A stretch of DNA of 64,000 nt from Kineobactrum salinum. GTDB lineage: Bacteria > Pseudomonadota > Gammaproteobacteria > Pseudomonadales > Halieaceae. Positions 39,460 to 48,529 of this stretch are shown in pieces. Both the position numbers and the translations under genes were made by a program. The stretch is from positions 4,030,001 to 4,094,000 of the forward strand of contig NZ_CP048711.1 of NCBI RefSeq assembly GCF_010669285.1, read 5' to 3'. How positions within the stretch are numbered: the stretch's first letter is position 1; each line of letters begins with the position of its first letter. A model generated the notes under the pieces. It was not told the DNA's origin, did not search any database, and worked only from the letters and a program-made list of their open reading frames with translations.

Positions 39460-40362
39460 ATGCGAGTGCCCAGACGATTTCTTCCTTCCATCAGCATGCT
39501 CAGCGTATTTGAGGCGGCTGCGAGGAGGGGCAGCTTTTCTGCAGCGGCTGAGGAGCTGTGCTTGAGCCAAAGTGCAGTAAGCAGGCAGATCAAATGTCTT
39601 GAATCCCAGCTGGAACATAATCTGTTTATTCGGGATCGAGGAAGCGTCCGTGTCACCGAGGCAGGCGAACGGTACGCAAGCAGTATACGGGATGCACTTT
39701 CCCTGATTGCCACAGCATCAATAAACTTGAGAGCCAGCCCTGTAAAGAGCACACTCAATCTGGCGGTTGATGCTTCATTGGGGGCGCGTTGGCTTGTCCC
39801 CCAATTATCTGAGTTTCTTGAGCTAAACCCGAATGTGAAAGTAAATTTAAACGCGATTACAGAGCCCTTTGACCTTCGCAAGGAAAATATCGACGCTGCC
39901 ATATGTTTTGGAGACACTCGCTTGAGTCATGCTGAAGCTAGGTTTTTGATGAAGGAAAAACTGGTCCCTGTATGCTCAGCGGGATTTTTGAAGAAATATC
40001 CGATAGATTCTACGCAAGCGATTTTGGATATCCCCCTCCTGCATGTGACGAGCAGGCCGGACGCATGGGAGCGTTGGTTGCGGTTTATGGATGTAGAGTT
40101 TGATTTCTTGACGGGAATAATGACCAATCAGTTTGATATCGCTATCAATGCTGCTCAGTATGGTATGGGGCTGGCGCTTGTGCCGGAGCTACTGATATTG
40201 CAAGAACTTGAGGAAGGCTCATTAGTGTCCCCCTTGAATATGCACATAGAAAGCGAAGGCTCCTATAGTTTTGTTTGGTCAAGTGGCACGGGCCAGCTGG
40301 AAATTCTTATCAAATTCTATGACTGGCTCATAGGGAAGGCATGTCTTGGAGTGGTTGAATAG
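39460..40362 (+). CDS. LysR-family regulator (GcvA-like)
   Basis: 300-residue LysR-type regulator. The N-terminal helix-turn-helix reads SMLSVFEAAARRGSFSAAAEELCLSQSAVSRQIKCLE; the rest is a substrate-binding-type effector domain (LVPQLSEFLELNPNVKVNLN, IDAAICFGD). The closest branch is GcvA-like. Base use is visibly more AT-rich than the neighbours, suggesting separate origin. It follows the amaB-decarboxylase operon and may control it or the adjacent TBDR module; there is no direct evidence for either. ATG 39460 is preferred to the TTG six bases upstream. Confidence 0.9.
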   Translation: MRVPRRFLPSISMLSVFEAAARRGSFSAAAEELCLSQSAVSRQIKCLESQLEHNLFIRDRGSVRVTEAGERYASSIRDALSLIATASINLRASPVKSTLNLAVDASLGARWLVPQLSEFLELNPNVKVNLNAITEPFDLRKENIDAAICFGDTRLSHAEARFLMKEKLVPVCSAGFLKKYPIDSTQAILDIPLLHVTSRPDAWERWLRFMDVEFDFLTGIMTNQFDIAINAAQYGMGLALVPELLILQELEEGSLVSPLNMHIESEGSYSFVWSSGTGQLEILIKFYDWLIGKACLGVVE

Positions 40363-40574
40363 ATGTGAGCGGCCTGGTTAAAGAATAATGCCTTGAAACC
40401 TTGCGGTTGAAAGTGAACGCAGGAATGTAGTATTCGAAATAATTTAAGCTGGATGTTATTGGCCTGGTAATTGACACATCATCGCCTTGCTTTTTGCCTC
40501 CTTCCTGGACACCCAGCTTGCGCGTGACATCGCCGCCCTGTCCGTCGACGAGCACCGATATTCGCGGCGGTGTC

Positions 40575-40832
40575 AGGGGCGCGCCCGGTCGCTGAGAGAG
40601 TGCCACTTCCCACCGGACAGTGTATTGGCAAAGAGGGGCGAGGCCGCGTCAGTGTCGTCGCGATGGGATAGCTTTGTCTTTTCATGGGTTCACTTCTTGC
40701 CCGCCAGGAATGAAAGTTATATCTACTTGTTCAATACAGTCTTCACGTGCTGCTCGAGTCGCGGGAGAGGCATGGCGCCATAATCCAATATCGCTGCATG
40801 GAATTTGAGTACATCGAACTGCATACCCCTCA
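40575..40832 (-). pseudogene. Degenerate duplicate of the GGT-fold 1 / DUF885 junction
   Basis: The stretch repeats, in the same order and orientation, the end of DUF885 and the start of GGT-fold gene 1 (4490-4745). At 40723-40832 the minus strand reads FHAAILDYGAMPLP then LEQHVKTVLNK and a stop, matching the DUF885 C-terminus; at about 40575-40686 is a mutated GGT signal region (MKRQSYPIATT). Everything else of both genes is gone. The flanking bases, 40363-40574 and 40833-40933, hold no gene. Confidence 0.7.
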
Positions 40833-40933
40833 TCGACAGTTGGTCGGGATGACCAAGTCATTTAAGAATACATCCCGCACCAGGAACATGAAGACAAACG
40901 GGTAGATCAGTTGTGGTTAGTATGACAGTACTA

Positions 40934-40951
40934 GCCCCCTTTAAAGGGGGC
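40934..40951. terminator. 18-bp perfect palindrome downstream of AraC 2
   Basis: GCCCCCTTTAAAGGGGGC lies about 70 bp beyond the stop of AraC regulator 2. It may act as a terminator stem on that strand; no strong T tract follows. The symmetry is exact, the role inferred. Confidence 0.45.
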
Positions 40952-41023
40952 AAGGAGCCGAAGACTCCATAATTACCATTTTGAACGCCCACAAAACTAA
41001 AGCGCCGATTTTTTCGGGGCTAC

Positions 41024-42118
41024 TTACTTCGTCGATAGAATACGACGACGAAGTGCCGTAGGGCTTGCGCCAAAATGGCGCTGTACCGCCACCGAGAAAC
41101 TTGAGGGGCGAGCGTAGCCCACAGCGTAAGCTATCTGGGATATCGATGCGTCGCGTTTGTTGAGCATCGCCAATGCCTGTTCCATGCGTAATTGCTGAAT
41201 GTAGTCGAATACCGACTGGCCTAGAATTTGGCGAAAACCGGTGCACAAACCACTTCGGCTAAGTCCCACTTCATGTGCGAGACTCTCCAGCGAAGGTGGC
41301 GTAGCGAAGTTTGTCATGAGAAGGCGTTGCGCCTTCAGGACACCCCGCGCTGTCAATATCGTGGCTTCAGGAGACCCAAAACCATCGGCATGTTCCAGTG
41401 CCTGAAGGATATGACACACAATCTCGACCGTCTTGGAATGAACGAACAGGCGTCGCCGACGTCCCTCCAATGAACAGGTATGCAAGTCATCAAGACAGCG
41501 AAGCAGGGCGGTACTCAACGGCAGGGCGCGTGCTACCGTGTAATCCAGCTTGCCCTCTAAAAACTCCTGGAGCACAACGGGCAGCTCATATTCGCTACCA
41601 CAAAACAGTGCCTCCAGCGCCTCGCGATGCACGGCGACGCAGACATATCGGGCGCAGCCGGAGAGGGTCACTTCGGTGGCGGGCTCGCCGGCGGGCTCGA
41701 TGACGATGACCGTACTGGGTGCTTCCAGGCTCAGTTGATCCCCGCCGGAGAACAGATATTCGCCGTCGCCGCGGCTGGCGACGTAAATCTGCAGCATATC
41801 GGGACACGATAAATATCCCGACTGGGGCCTGTTCAAATTACCATCACCGAAGGTAACGAAAAAGCCATCGGCTAAGCCACAAAACTCGTATCTACCGCTC
41901 CCGCAGGGTCCCTTCACATCCAGACGATAATGGTGGCGGTCGGTCATCGGCACGAAAGCGTCCAGCAGCTCCTCCGCACCCCGTGCTGGGTCAAAGGTGT
42001 AGTCCTGGAGTGCATAGGACACAACGAAGTGTCTGGTATGTTCCCCCGGAGGCGGAAAACGCCGCGTCGGAATGGTATGAAGGCCGATCCGGGACCGTTT
42101 GTTTGAGAGTATTGCCAT
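41024..42118 (-). CDS. AraC-family regulator 2
   Basis: 364-residue regulator with C-terminal double helix-turn-helix (TPPSLESLAHEVGLSRSGLCTGF and ASISQIAYAVGYARPSSFSVAVQRHFG). The N-terminal ~230 residues are a cupin-like sensor domain with CARYVCVAVHREALEALF, similar in layout to AraC regulator 1. It is divergent from TBDR 4, with 280 bp of shared promoter DNA between the starts, so it very probably controls that receptor and module B. No clear ribosome site is seen before the ATG. Confidence 0.9.
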   Translation of the reverse strand: MAILSNKRSRIGLHTIPTRRFPPPGEHTRHFVVSYALQDYTFDPARGAEELLDAFVPMTDRHHYRLDVKGPCGSGRYEFCGLADGFFVTFGDGNLNRPQSGYLSCPDMLQIYVASRGDGEYLFSGGDQLSLEAPSTVIVIEPAGEPATEVTLSGCARYVCVAVHREALEALFCGSEYELPVVLQEFLEGKLDYTVARALPLSTALLRCLDDLHTCSLEGRRRRLFVHSKTVEIVCHILQALEHADGFGSPEATILTARGVLKAQRLLMTNFATPPSLESLAHEVGLSRSGLCTGFRQILGQSVFDYIQQLRMEQALAMLNKRDASISQIAYAVGYARPSSFSVAVQRHFGASPTALRRRILSTK

Positions 42119-42398
42119 AGCAAGATAATGTACGCCTGTATTTCAAACTGTCAAGGTGCCAGTGGGGCGGAAATTGCCATGTGGCTTAGAGGCAGTTTTT
42201 GATCTTTGTGTGATCGTCTATTTCCTGTCCCAGATAACCACATTAAAAATATCGCCCGCGTACTGAAGCTTATTTGGCGACGGTCGAAAGTCTTTTAGCG
42301 AAAATCGAAAGCAGTTCTGTGTACACTTTACAGTCAATATCCGGCGTTGTGGCACCAGACACAGAACTAGTAGCGCGCCGGATCACTAGGGGAAGAAT

Positions 42399-44515
42399 AT
42401 GCACTACAGAACTAGATCGGTAGTAAGGACTGCGCAAATATCCCTCCTCCTTGCGGCAGCCCTCGCTGTAACACCCGTTCATGCGCAGACGGGTCAAGGG
42501 CCCAATACAGGCGTGCTGGGCGTCGACGCTGACGCTGACAGCGTGTCGCGAGGTGATTCATTCATTATCGATGAGATCCTCGTCACCGCACAGAAGCGTG
42601 AAGAGCGACTGATAAACGTGCCCATAGCAATCACGGCCGTTACCGGCGAGGAAATCGAGGACAAGGGCTATGGCAATATTTCCGAGCTGCTTCAGCGTGC
42701 CCCCGGTGTTTCGGTCACCGGCGGCTCGGCAGGGACCACGCAAGTTCAGGTGCGCGGTGTCTCGTCTCTGTATGGTGCAGCGACTGTAGGCTACTATCTC
42801 GACGAAATACCGTTCTCCTTCAATTTCAATACAGCATTACCCGAAATTCGCGCATGGGATCTCGAGCGCGTTGAGGTGCTGCGGGGGCCGCAGGGAACAC
42901 TTTACGGCGCCAATTCGATCGGCGGAACGATCCGCACGCTCACCAAGAACCCCAGCCTCAGCCAGTTTGAGGCCAAAGGCGAGGCCGGCGTCGGATTCAT
43001 CAAGGATGGCGATCAGGTATGGGAAGTGAAGGGTGCCCTCAACGTACCGATTGTCGAGGATCGGATGGGAATACGCCTCGCTGCCACTCATTACAAAAGC
43101 GGAGGATTCGTGGATTCCCCGCTGGGGGAGGATATTGACGATGTCGAGAACACGACCTTGCGCGGCAAGATAGCGCTCGCCCCGACTGAAGATCTCCAGA
43201 TTACTCTTTCGGCTTGGTCCCTGGAAACGGAGCGCGACAATTTATCCTATGCACGGCCCAGCCGTGTCTCGACTCTTCCGATCCCCAGTCCGACTTCCAA
43301 CAAAATCCGGATCCTTAGCAGTGTGATCGAGAAAGAAATGCCCAGCTTCAATATCGTCAGCGCGACATCCTATCTCACCCTTGATCTTCCCAATGTGACG
43401 CCATTTGATTTGGGTGACGGCCTTTTCGTGCCGGTCGAGGGGGATATTGAGGCAAAGACCTTTGCTCAGGAAGTCCGGCTGGTTTCCTCGGGACCGGACC
43501 GTCTCGGTGGACCGTGGGCGGCTATTATCAAGACGGCACCGAAGATAGTGCTCAGGTAATACCTGGGCTTTCCGAGAGCAGCCAGCGCGACAAGAGCAAG
43601 GCCTGGGCGGTGTTCGGTGAGGGCGGCTATCGCTTCGATGTTCTCGAAGCGACGGCTGGCCTGCGCTATTTCCATGACAGGCGAACACAGGATGCCGTCG
43701 TGGTGGGGATCCCGCCGCTCGCCAGGGTGGAAGGCTCCTACCACACGCTCAATCCGAAGTTCACCCTGTCGTGGCATTTGAACGACAATTCGCATTTCTA
43801 CGGCACGGTTTCCAAGGGCTTTCGGTCCGGGCAGAACCAGCCCGCCAGTGCGCTCTTCGTCGCCAACCTGTCCGGCATCGACGTGCCGACGCAGATCGAC
43901 CCGGAAACACTCTGGAGCTATGAAATCGGGAACAAAAGCATTTTGATGAACGGCAAGCTGACGATGGAAGGTGCGCTTTACTACAATGACTGGAAGGATC
44001 TCCAGGTTGCGATTACTGCGGGTGGAATCGTCGGTGCGCTGGTCAACGCCGGGGAGGCCCACTCCCTGGGGGCTGAACTCGCCGTTTCCTATCGGCCGGT
44101 CAGGGGCCTGAACCTGGCAATCAGCGGCAATGTCAATGAATCGAAGCTCGACAGCACGGTGCCGACAGCGTTCAACAAGGGCGACCGGATCTTCAACGTC
44201 CCCAGATATACACTCACTGCATCGGCAACCTATACGGCGCCATTGTCGGGAGGCCTTAACTTTTTCGGCTTCACCGAACTGCAACAGGGCGCACGACGAT
44301 ATTTGAGTACACAGGGCTTTACCGGTGAATCGGACCCCCAATCGATCCTCAACGCGCGCATTGGCGTCGAGGGAAATCGCTGGGGCACCTATCTGACTGC
44401 GGAGAACCTGCTCGACGAAAGTGGCTACACCCAGGCAGCTATCAGTTCCACGGACTTCAACACAACCATACCTCAGCCCCGGACAATCGGCCTGCTTTTG
44501 CGCACCAACTACTGA
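42399..44515 (+). CDS. TonB-dependent receptor 4 (frameshifted)
   Basis: 705 residues after adding one base near 43505-43507, where SSGPDRL should continue WTVGGYYQDGTED. AGGGGAAG precedes the ATG and a signal peptide ends near PVHAQTG. TonB box IDEILVTAQKREE, plug LQRAPGVSVTGG and VEVLRGPQGTLYGANSIGGT, barrel ending GLLLRTNY. It lacks the STN domain of its paralogue TBDR 3 and is instead faced by an AraC regulator, so related receptors in modules A and B are controlled by different systems. It begins module B. Confidence 0.9.
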
Positions 44516-44521
44516 ACCGCA

Positions 44522-44537
44522 GCCCTCCCGGGAGGGC
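44522..44537. terminator. 16-bp perfect palindrome after TBDR 4
   Basis: GCCCTCCCGGGAGGGC begins 7 bp after the TBDR 4 stop and 34 bp before the M55 start. No T tract follows. It could reduce read-through from the receptor gene into the catabolic genes or protect the receptor mRNA. Confidence 0.5.
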
Positions 44538-44570
44538 GATCCACAAGGTCTACCACGCAAGGAATATCCA

Positions 44571-45404
44571 ATGCGCAGATTACTGATCTCTCTCGATATG
44601 GAGGGCATTGCGGGAGTTGCTTCAGCAACATCATTAATGCCCTCCGGGTGGGAATATCCAGCCTACCGGAAATGGATGACAGGCGAGCTTAACGCGGTGG
44701 CGGAAGCCGCGTTTGAAGCCGGCTATGACGAAGTGGTCGCTTCTGATGGCCACGGCAACGCCCAGAACCTCGATCCCGATCTGCTTGCAGATAACATTCG
44801 CCTGATCCGGTCGTGGCCGCGCCCGTTCATGCAAATGGAGATGATCGACGATCCCGGCGTAGAGGCCTGCGCCTTCGTGGGATATCATGCGTCGGCCGGT
44901 ACGGCCGACAGTATTCTCGCCCACAGTTTTTCGGGTGCGGCATTTAGATCGGTCAAGTTGAATGGCGAGGTTGCATCTGAAGGTTATTTCAATGCCGCGC
45001 TCGCCGGCGCCTTCGACAAGCCGGTTCTCTTCATATCGGGCGACGATAGCACGCTCGAAGACGCAAGGCGCTACGCCCCCAATGCGGGGATGATCGCGAC
45101 CAAGGCCTCTTTCGGTTTCAGGTCACAGATGGCTCTGCCGCCCGCACAAACATGCCGTGTACTGAAGCAAGCAGCTGCCGACGCATTCCTCCGGACTTCA
45201 TCCGAGCCGTTCAAGCTGGCCTCTCCGTTCGTGGTCGATCTGGAAATGACCAGCCAGGTGGCGCCCGAATTGCTCGGCTATCTACCCTGGATCGAACGCC
45301 TCGATGCGTGGACCGTGAGGGCCGAGTTTTCAGCGATGCCCGACGCCATACGGTTCATTGCCTTCGCTGTACTCTATCAACCAAACGGCCAAACGCCATT
45401 CTGA
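44571..45404 (+). CDS. M55-family D-aminopeptidase (DppA-like)
   Basis: 277-residue zinc peptidase. The metal and catalytic residues of DppA are present: Asp and Glu in SLDMEGIAG, His in ASDGHGNAQN, His in VGYHASAGT, His in LAHSFSG and Glu in ASEGYFNAA. DppA removes N-terminal D-residues such as D-Ala. The ATG at 44571 follows AAGGA and starts directly with the catalytic strand, so there is no signal peptide and the enzyme is cytoplasmic. It is the first gene after TBDR 4, pointing to a D-amino-acid-containing substrate for the module. Confidence 0.9.
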   Translation: MRRLLISLDMEGIAGVASATSLMPSGWEYPAYRKWMTGELNAVAEAAFEAGYDEVVASDGHGNAQNLDPDLLADNIRLIRSWPRPFMQMEMIDDPGVEACAFVGYHASAGTADSILAHSFSGAAFRSVKLNGEVASEGYFNAALAGAFDKPVLFISGDDSTLEDARRYAPNAGMIATKASFGFRSQMALPPAQTCRVLKQAAADAFLRTSSEPFKLASPFVVDLEMTSQVAPELLGYLPWIERLDAWTVRAEFSAMPDAIRFIAFAVLYQPNGQTPF

Positions 45405-45498
45405 AACATCAGGAAAAACGATGTAGGTATCGGCAACCGGTTTCCCCTGGCGCAGCCGAACTGTCCATCGTGCGATAACAAGGAGAAGCTTAACCCCA

Positions 45499-46002
45499 AT
45501 GATTGAGCAGATCACCCTCGAAATTCAGGCCGAAGCGGTCGGAAAGATCGCCGCCCGGCGGGAAGAGATTTGGCAGGCAGTGGCGGAGCTCGCCCGTCGG
45601 CCTAACCTTAAGTCGTATGAGCCGCTGTTTGCTGTCTGGCCCGACGAGTGCGCCCAAGTACGCACGGTTATGGACAAAGGCATGGGCGAGATGATCCGTA
45701 CCGAAACCGTCATAAGATGCGTTCCAGAGGAACGGTTTTTGCTGAAAATAGAGGCGCCGGAATGGGGGTCCAGCGCCTGGCTCGATCACCGGATCGAGCG
45801 GGCCGAAGGTGGCTGGTATCTCACCATCGGCGTGATCGCTATCGCGACGTATCCCGAAGGCGCGGGGCCGAAATCAAGGGACGAGTACGCTGCAATGACG
45901 CAAGAAGGGCTGGAAGCTGCGGTGGACGAGTATCGCAAAGTCCTTGAAGCGAAGGCGCCAGGTCTCTGTGACGGAGAAACATCACGGGAAGGAAGGTTGT
46001 GA
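45499..46002 (+). CDS. SRPBCC-family protein, non-exported
   Basis: 167-residue SRPBCC/polyketide-cyclase-like protein (VGKIAARREEIWQAVAEL, ETVIRCVPEERFLLKIEAPE, WLDHRIERAEGGWYLTIG). AAGGAG lies upstream of the ATG. There is no signal peptide, in contrast to the exported SRPBCC protein of module A. Its TGA overlaps the GTG start of the following hydrolase, so the two are translationally coupled and probably act on the same compound. No catalytic residues can be named. Confidence 0.75.
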   Translation: MIEQITLEIQAEAVGKIAARREEIWQAVAELARRPNLKSYEPLFAVWPDECAQVRTVMDKGMGEMIRTETVIRCVPEERFLLKIEAPEWGSSAWLDHRIERAEGGWYLTIGVIAIATYPEGAGPKSRDEYAAMTQEGLEAAVDEYRKVLEAKAPGLCDGETSREGRL

Positions 46003-46766
46003 AAAGCCTGACAGTCGCCGATGGGACGGAAATCTGGTTTGAAACCTATGGCGATCCGCTATGTCCGGCCATATTTCTAGGCCCGCATTTCTACGCATCT
46101 TTTGGACGAAAAGAAACGGACGATACCCAGAAATGGATTGACAGCTTGAAGGGCGAATTTTTCCTCATCGCCGCGGATTATCCAAGAGGTTTCGGTCGCA
46201 CCGAAAATCCGCTTGGCCTGAATTTCACGCCTGACGTGGCGGCTGAAGAATATGCGCGCATTGCTGACGCGGCCGGCGTGGAGAGCTTCGGCTGGGTCGG
46301 CTACAGTTATGGCGGTGCGATGGGCGTTCAGGTTGCCTGTCGCAGTGACCGCGTTTCGGCGCTCATCGTCGGCGGTTTTCCGCCGCTCAACGCGCCATTC
46401 CAGCAGATGGTGGAAATCACCAGCCGCATGGCCTCGACGCCGCCAGCCGGATGGGACGTCGATCCAAAGCTGCTTTGGTCCTCTGTCGGCTTTTACTCGA
46501 GTCTCGTTCAATGGCCCGAACGCGAAGAGGTGGCGAAGCTCAAAATGCCCCGAATGGTGTTCACCGGAACGGAAGATCAGGGTGTACCCAGTCAGGGCAT
46601 CGATTCGCCGATTGCGGCCAATCTCCGCCAGGTCGAGCAGGAGCTCAAATCCATGGGGTGGCAGGTGAAGTGGCTGGAGGGTGAGGATCATATCACGGCC
46701 ATACAAGCCGCGGTGTCATTACCAGCGGTGCACAACTTCTTTCGCGAGTCGCTGATATCCGCATGA
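45999..46766 (+). CDS. Alpha/beta hydrolase
   Basis: 255-residue cytoplasmic alpha/beta-hydrolase-1 protein starting at GTG inside the SRPBCC stop codon. The nucleophile elbow is GWVGYSYGGAMGVQV, the acid lies in FTGTEDQGVP and the His in GEDHITAIQ. The substrate is unknown; family members hydrolyse esters, lactones or C-C bonds. The parallel gene in module A is an exported esterase of another subfamily. It converges with GGT-fold gene 4, 38 bp away. Confidence 0.85.
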   Translation: MKSLTVADGTEIWFETYGDPLCPAIFLGPHFYASFGRKETDDTQKWIDSLKGEFFLIAADYPRGFGRTENPLGLNFTPDVAAEEYARIADAAGVESFGWVGYSYGGAMGVQVACRSDRVSALIVGGFPPLNAPFQQMVEITSRMASTPPAGWDVDPKLLWSSVGFYSSLVQWPEREEVAKLKMPRMVFTGTEDQGVPSQGIDSPIAANLRQVEQELKSMGWQVKWLEGEDHITAIQAAVSLPAVHNFFRESLISA

Positions 46767-46804
46767 CATTTGACGCGTTCTGCCGCGTCTCTACCGGCAC
46801 CCCG

Positions 46805-48517
46805 TCAAGGTATCGCTGTTGCCTGGCCATTGGTGTAGCTCGGAGAGATCGCGGTTAGCTCGTGACTTTCCGGATCGCGCCGCACGGCGACCCATAGCCC
46901 CTGCGCGAAGCGCGCTTCTGCGGGAGGAAGGGCCTTGAACTCCAGACCGCTGCCCGCAAGCACCTCTTCCGGAAACTCGCCGTCTACGACACGCAGAATC
47001 AACTCGCGTTGCCTGCCGTCCGGTGAGATCGGCAGCAGCAGCCGCGGCGCATCTGCCGCTTCCTCAAGCGTCATGCCGAAGTCGATGATGTTCAGCAGGG
47101 ACTGGGTGGCCTGGTAATGCAGGCCAACGCCCATCGAAGACCAGGCAATGTCGGGCTGCCCGTCCTTCAGTATCAACCCCACCTCCATTGGGTTGGGCAG
47201 CTGCGTGCCGCGCGGCGTAGCGGCGACCATCGACTGCATATAGGCGGCCGGATCGCCGATCGATACGCCATCCACCATGATCGCGGTCTGGCCCCAGATC
47301 AGGCAGTTGATTGAGTGGCAGAGCGCGGCCATGTTGCCGTCCGCGTCGACAGCGACCACCACGTCCGAATGCGTGCTTTTGGGAATGAAGCGGATCGGAG
47401 CCTGATCTTCGAGGCGCGACCAGAGCTCGCGCGCATGCTCGCGCGTCACCCGCGCGGCATGGCTCATATTGAGGCCGGGAAAGGCGCGCTGCTGCTCTTC
47501 TTCGCTGTCGTAGCGCATGCCGCCCATTGCTGAACAGCATTTGGCGAGCCGAACCATTCCTTCGGACGAGCACGACCAGTGACCGAGCTGTTTGATGCCT
47601 GCGGCCTCGGCAAGATTGAGCGACTCGATCAGATTGATGGATCCCTCGCAGGGCTCGCCCGGGAAAGCGAGCAGGTAACCGTCTCGTTCGATCGTTGCGG
47701 GCGGAGACCAGACCGGTTGGTAGGCGGCGAGATCCTCGAGCGTCATTTTGCCGCCGTCGCGCTGGATGGCTTCTACGCAGCGTGCCGCCCAGTTCCCCGT
47801 GTACATATAGTCCGCACCCTCATCGGCGACGCGACGGAGGGTCTCGGCGAGCGCAGGCTGGCGGAAATGGTCGCCTTCTATATAAGGTTTTCCATCCTGC
47901 TTGAGGAAGACCGACCGCGTTTCGGGAAGACGGGCGAGTTCTGTCTTGCGAACGTCGATATAGCGCGCCAGTCCAGCCGAAACTATAAAGCCATCCTCCG
48001 CCAGCTCAATGGCTGCATCGAACAGTCGCGCGAAGGGCAACTTGCCGAAGCGGCGATGTGCCGCTTCGAGCCCGCGCATAAAGCCACCTACCATTGCCGT
48101 GCGGCCCGAGGGTTCACCGCCAAGTATCATGTTGGCGATGCCGTCCCCAGCGGGATTTAGCTTGCCGGGAATCGAAAGCGCATCGTCCTCGGCCAGGACG
48201 GTATTCCAGCCGGCATTGAGCGATGTAATCTCACCACTTTCCGCATCATAGTGGATCAGGGCAAGGATGCCGAAAAAGCTGATCACTGCACCGCCGCCGA
48301 GCACAATCTGCGCGAGCGCTGCGCTCATCACAGCGTCGACAGCCGAACCGCCCTGGCGGAGTGCCTCCTCGCCAACGCGTGCGCCGAAGCCGTTGAGCGC
48401 GGTCGAGACCGCACCCCCCTTCCCCTTTGCCGCCGGGTTGCCAGGCAGAGCTGCCTGCTGAACGCTCCAGAAGCGTTTGCGATCGGTTTCGGGCCAGTCA
48501 GATGGAGCAAGAGTCAT
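46805..48517 (-). CDS. Cytoplasmic GGT-fold Ntn-hydrolase 4
   Basis: 570-residue GGT-fold protein without a signal peptide (starts MTLAPSDWPETDRKRFW; AAGGAAG upstream). GGSAVDAVMSAALAQIVLGGGA replaces the usual VEPH element. The processing site reads THSDVVVAVDADGN, Ser about 384, and the gamma-glutamate Arg is absent (LNAGWNTV). It matches GGT-fold gene 3 over the whole length, including WSSMGVGLHYQATQS, but is cytoplasmic where that one is exported. It is 12 bp downstream of GGT-fold gene 5 on the same strand, a clear two-gene operon. Confidence 0.9.
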   Translation of the reverse strand: MTLAPSDWPETDRKRFWSVQQAALPGNPAAKGKGGAVSTALNGFGARVGEEALRQGGSAVDAVMSAALAQIVLGGGAVISFFGILALIHYDAESGEITSLNAGWNTVLAEDDALSIPGKLNPAGDGIANMILGGEPSGRTAMVGGFMRGLEAAHRRFGKLPFARLFDAAIELAEDGFIVSAGLARYIDVRKTELARLPETRSVFLKQDGKPYIEGDHFRQPALAETLRRVADEGADYMYTGNWAARCVEAIQRDGGKMTLEDLAAYQPVWSPPATIERDGYLLAFPGEPCEGSINLIESLNLAEAAGIKQLGHWSCSSEGMVRLAKCCSAMGGMRYDSEEEQQRAFPGLNMSHAARVTREHARELWSRLEDQAPIRFIPKSTHSDVVVAVDADGNMAALCHSINCLIWGQTAIMVDGVSIGDPAAYMQSMVAATPRGTQLPNPMEVGLILKDGQPDIAWSSMGVGLHYQATQSLLNIIDFGMTLEEAADAPRLLLPISPDGRQRELILRVVDGEFPEEVLAGSGLEFKALPPAEARFAQGLWVAVRRDPESHELTAISPSYTNGQATAIP

Positions 48518-48529
48518 GGCAAATCTTCC

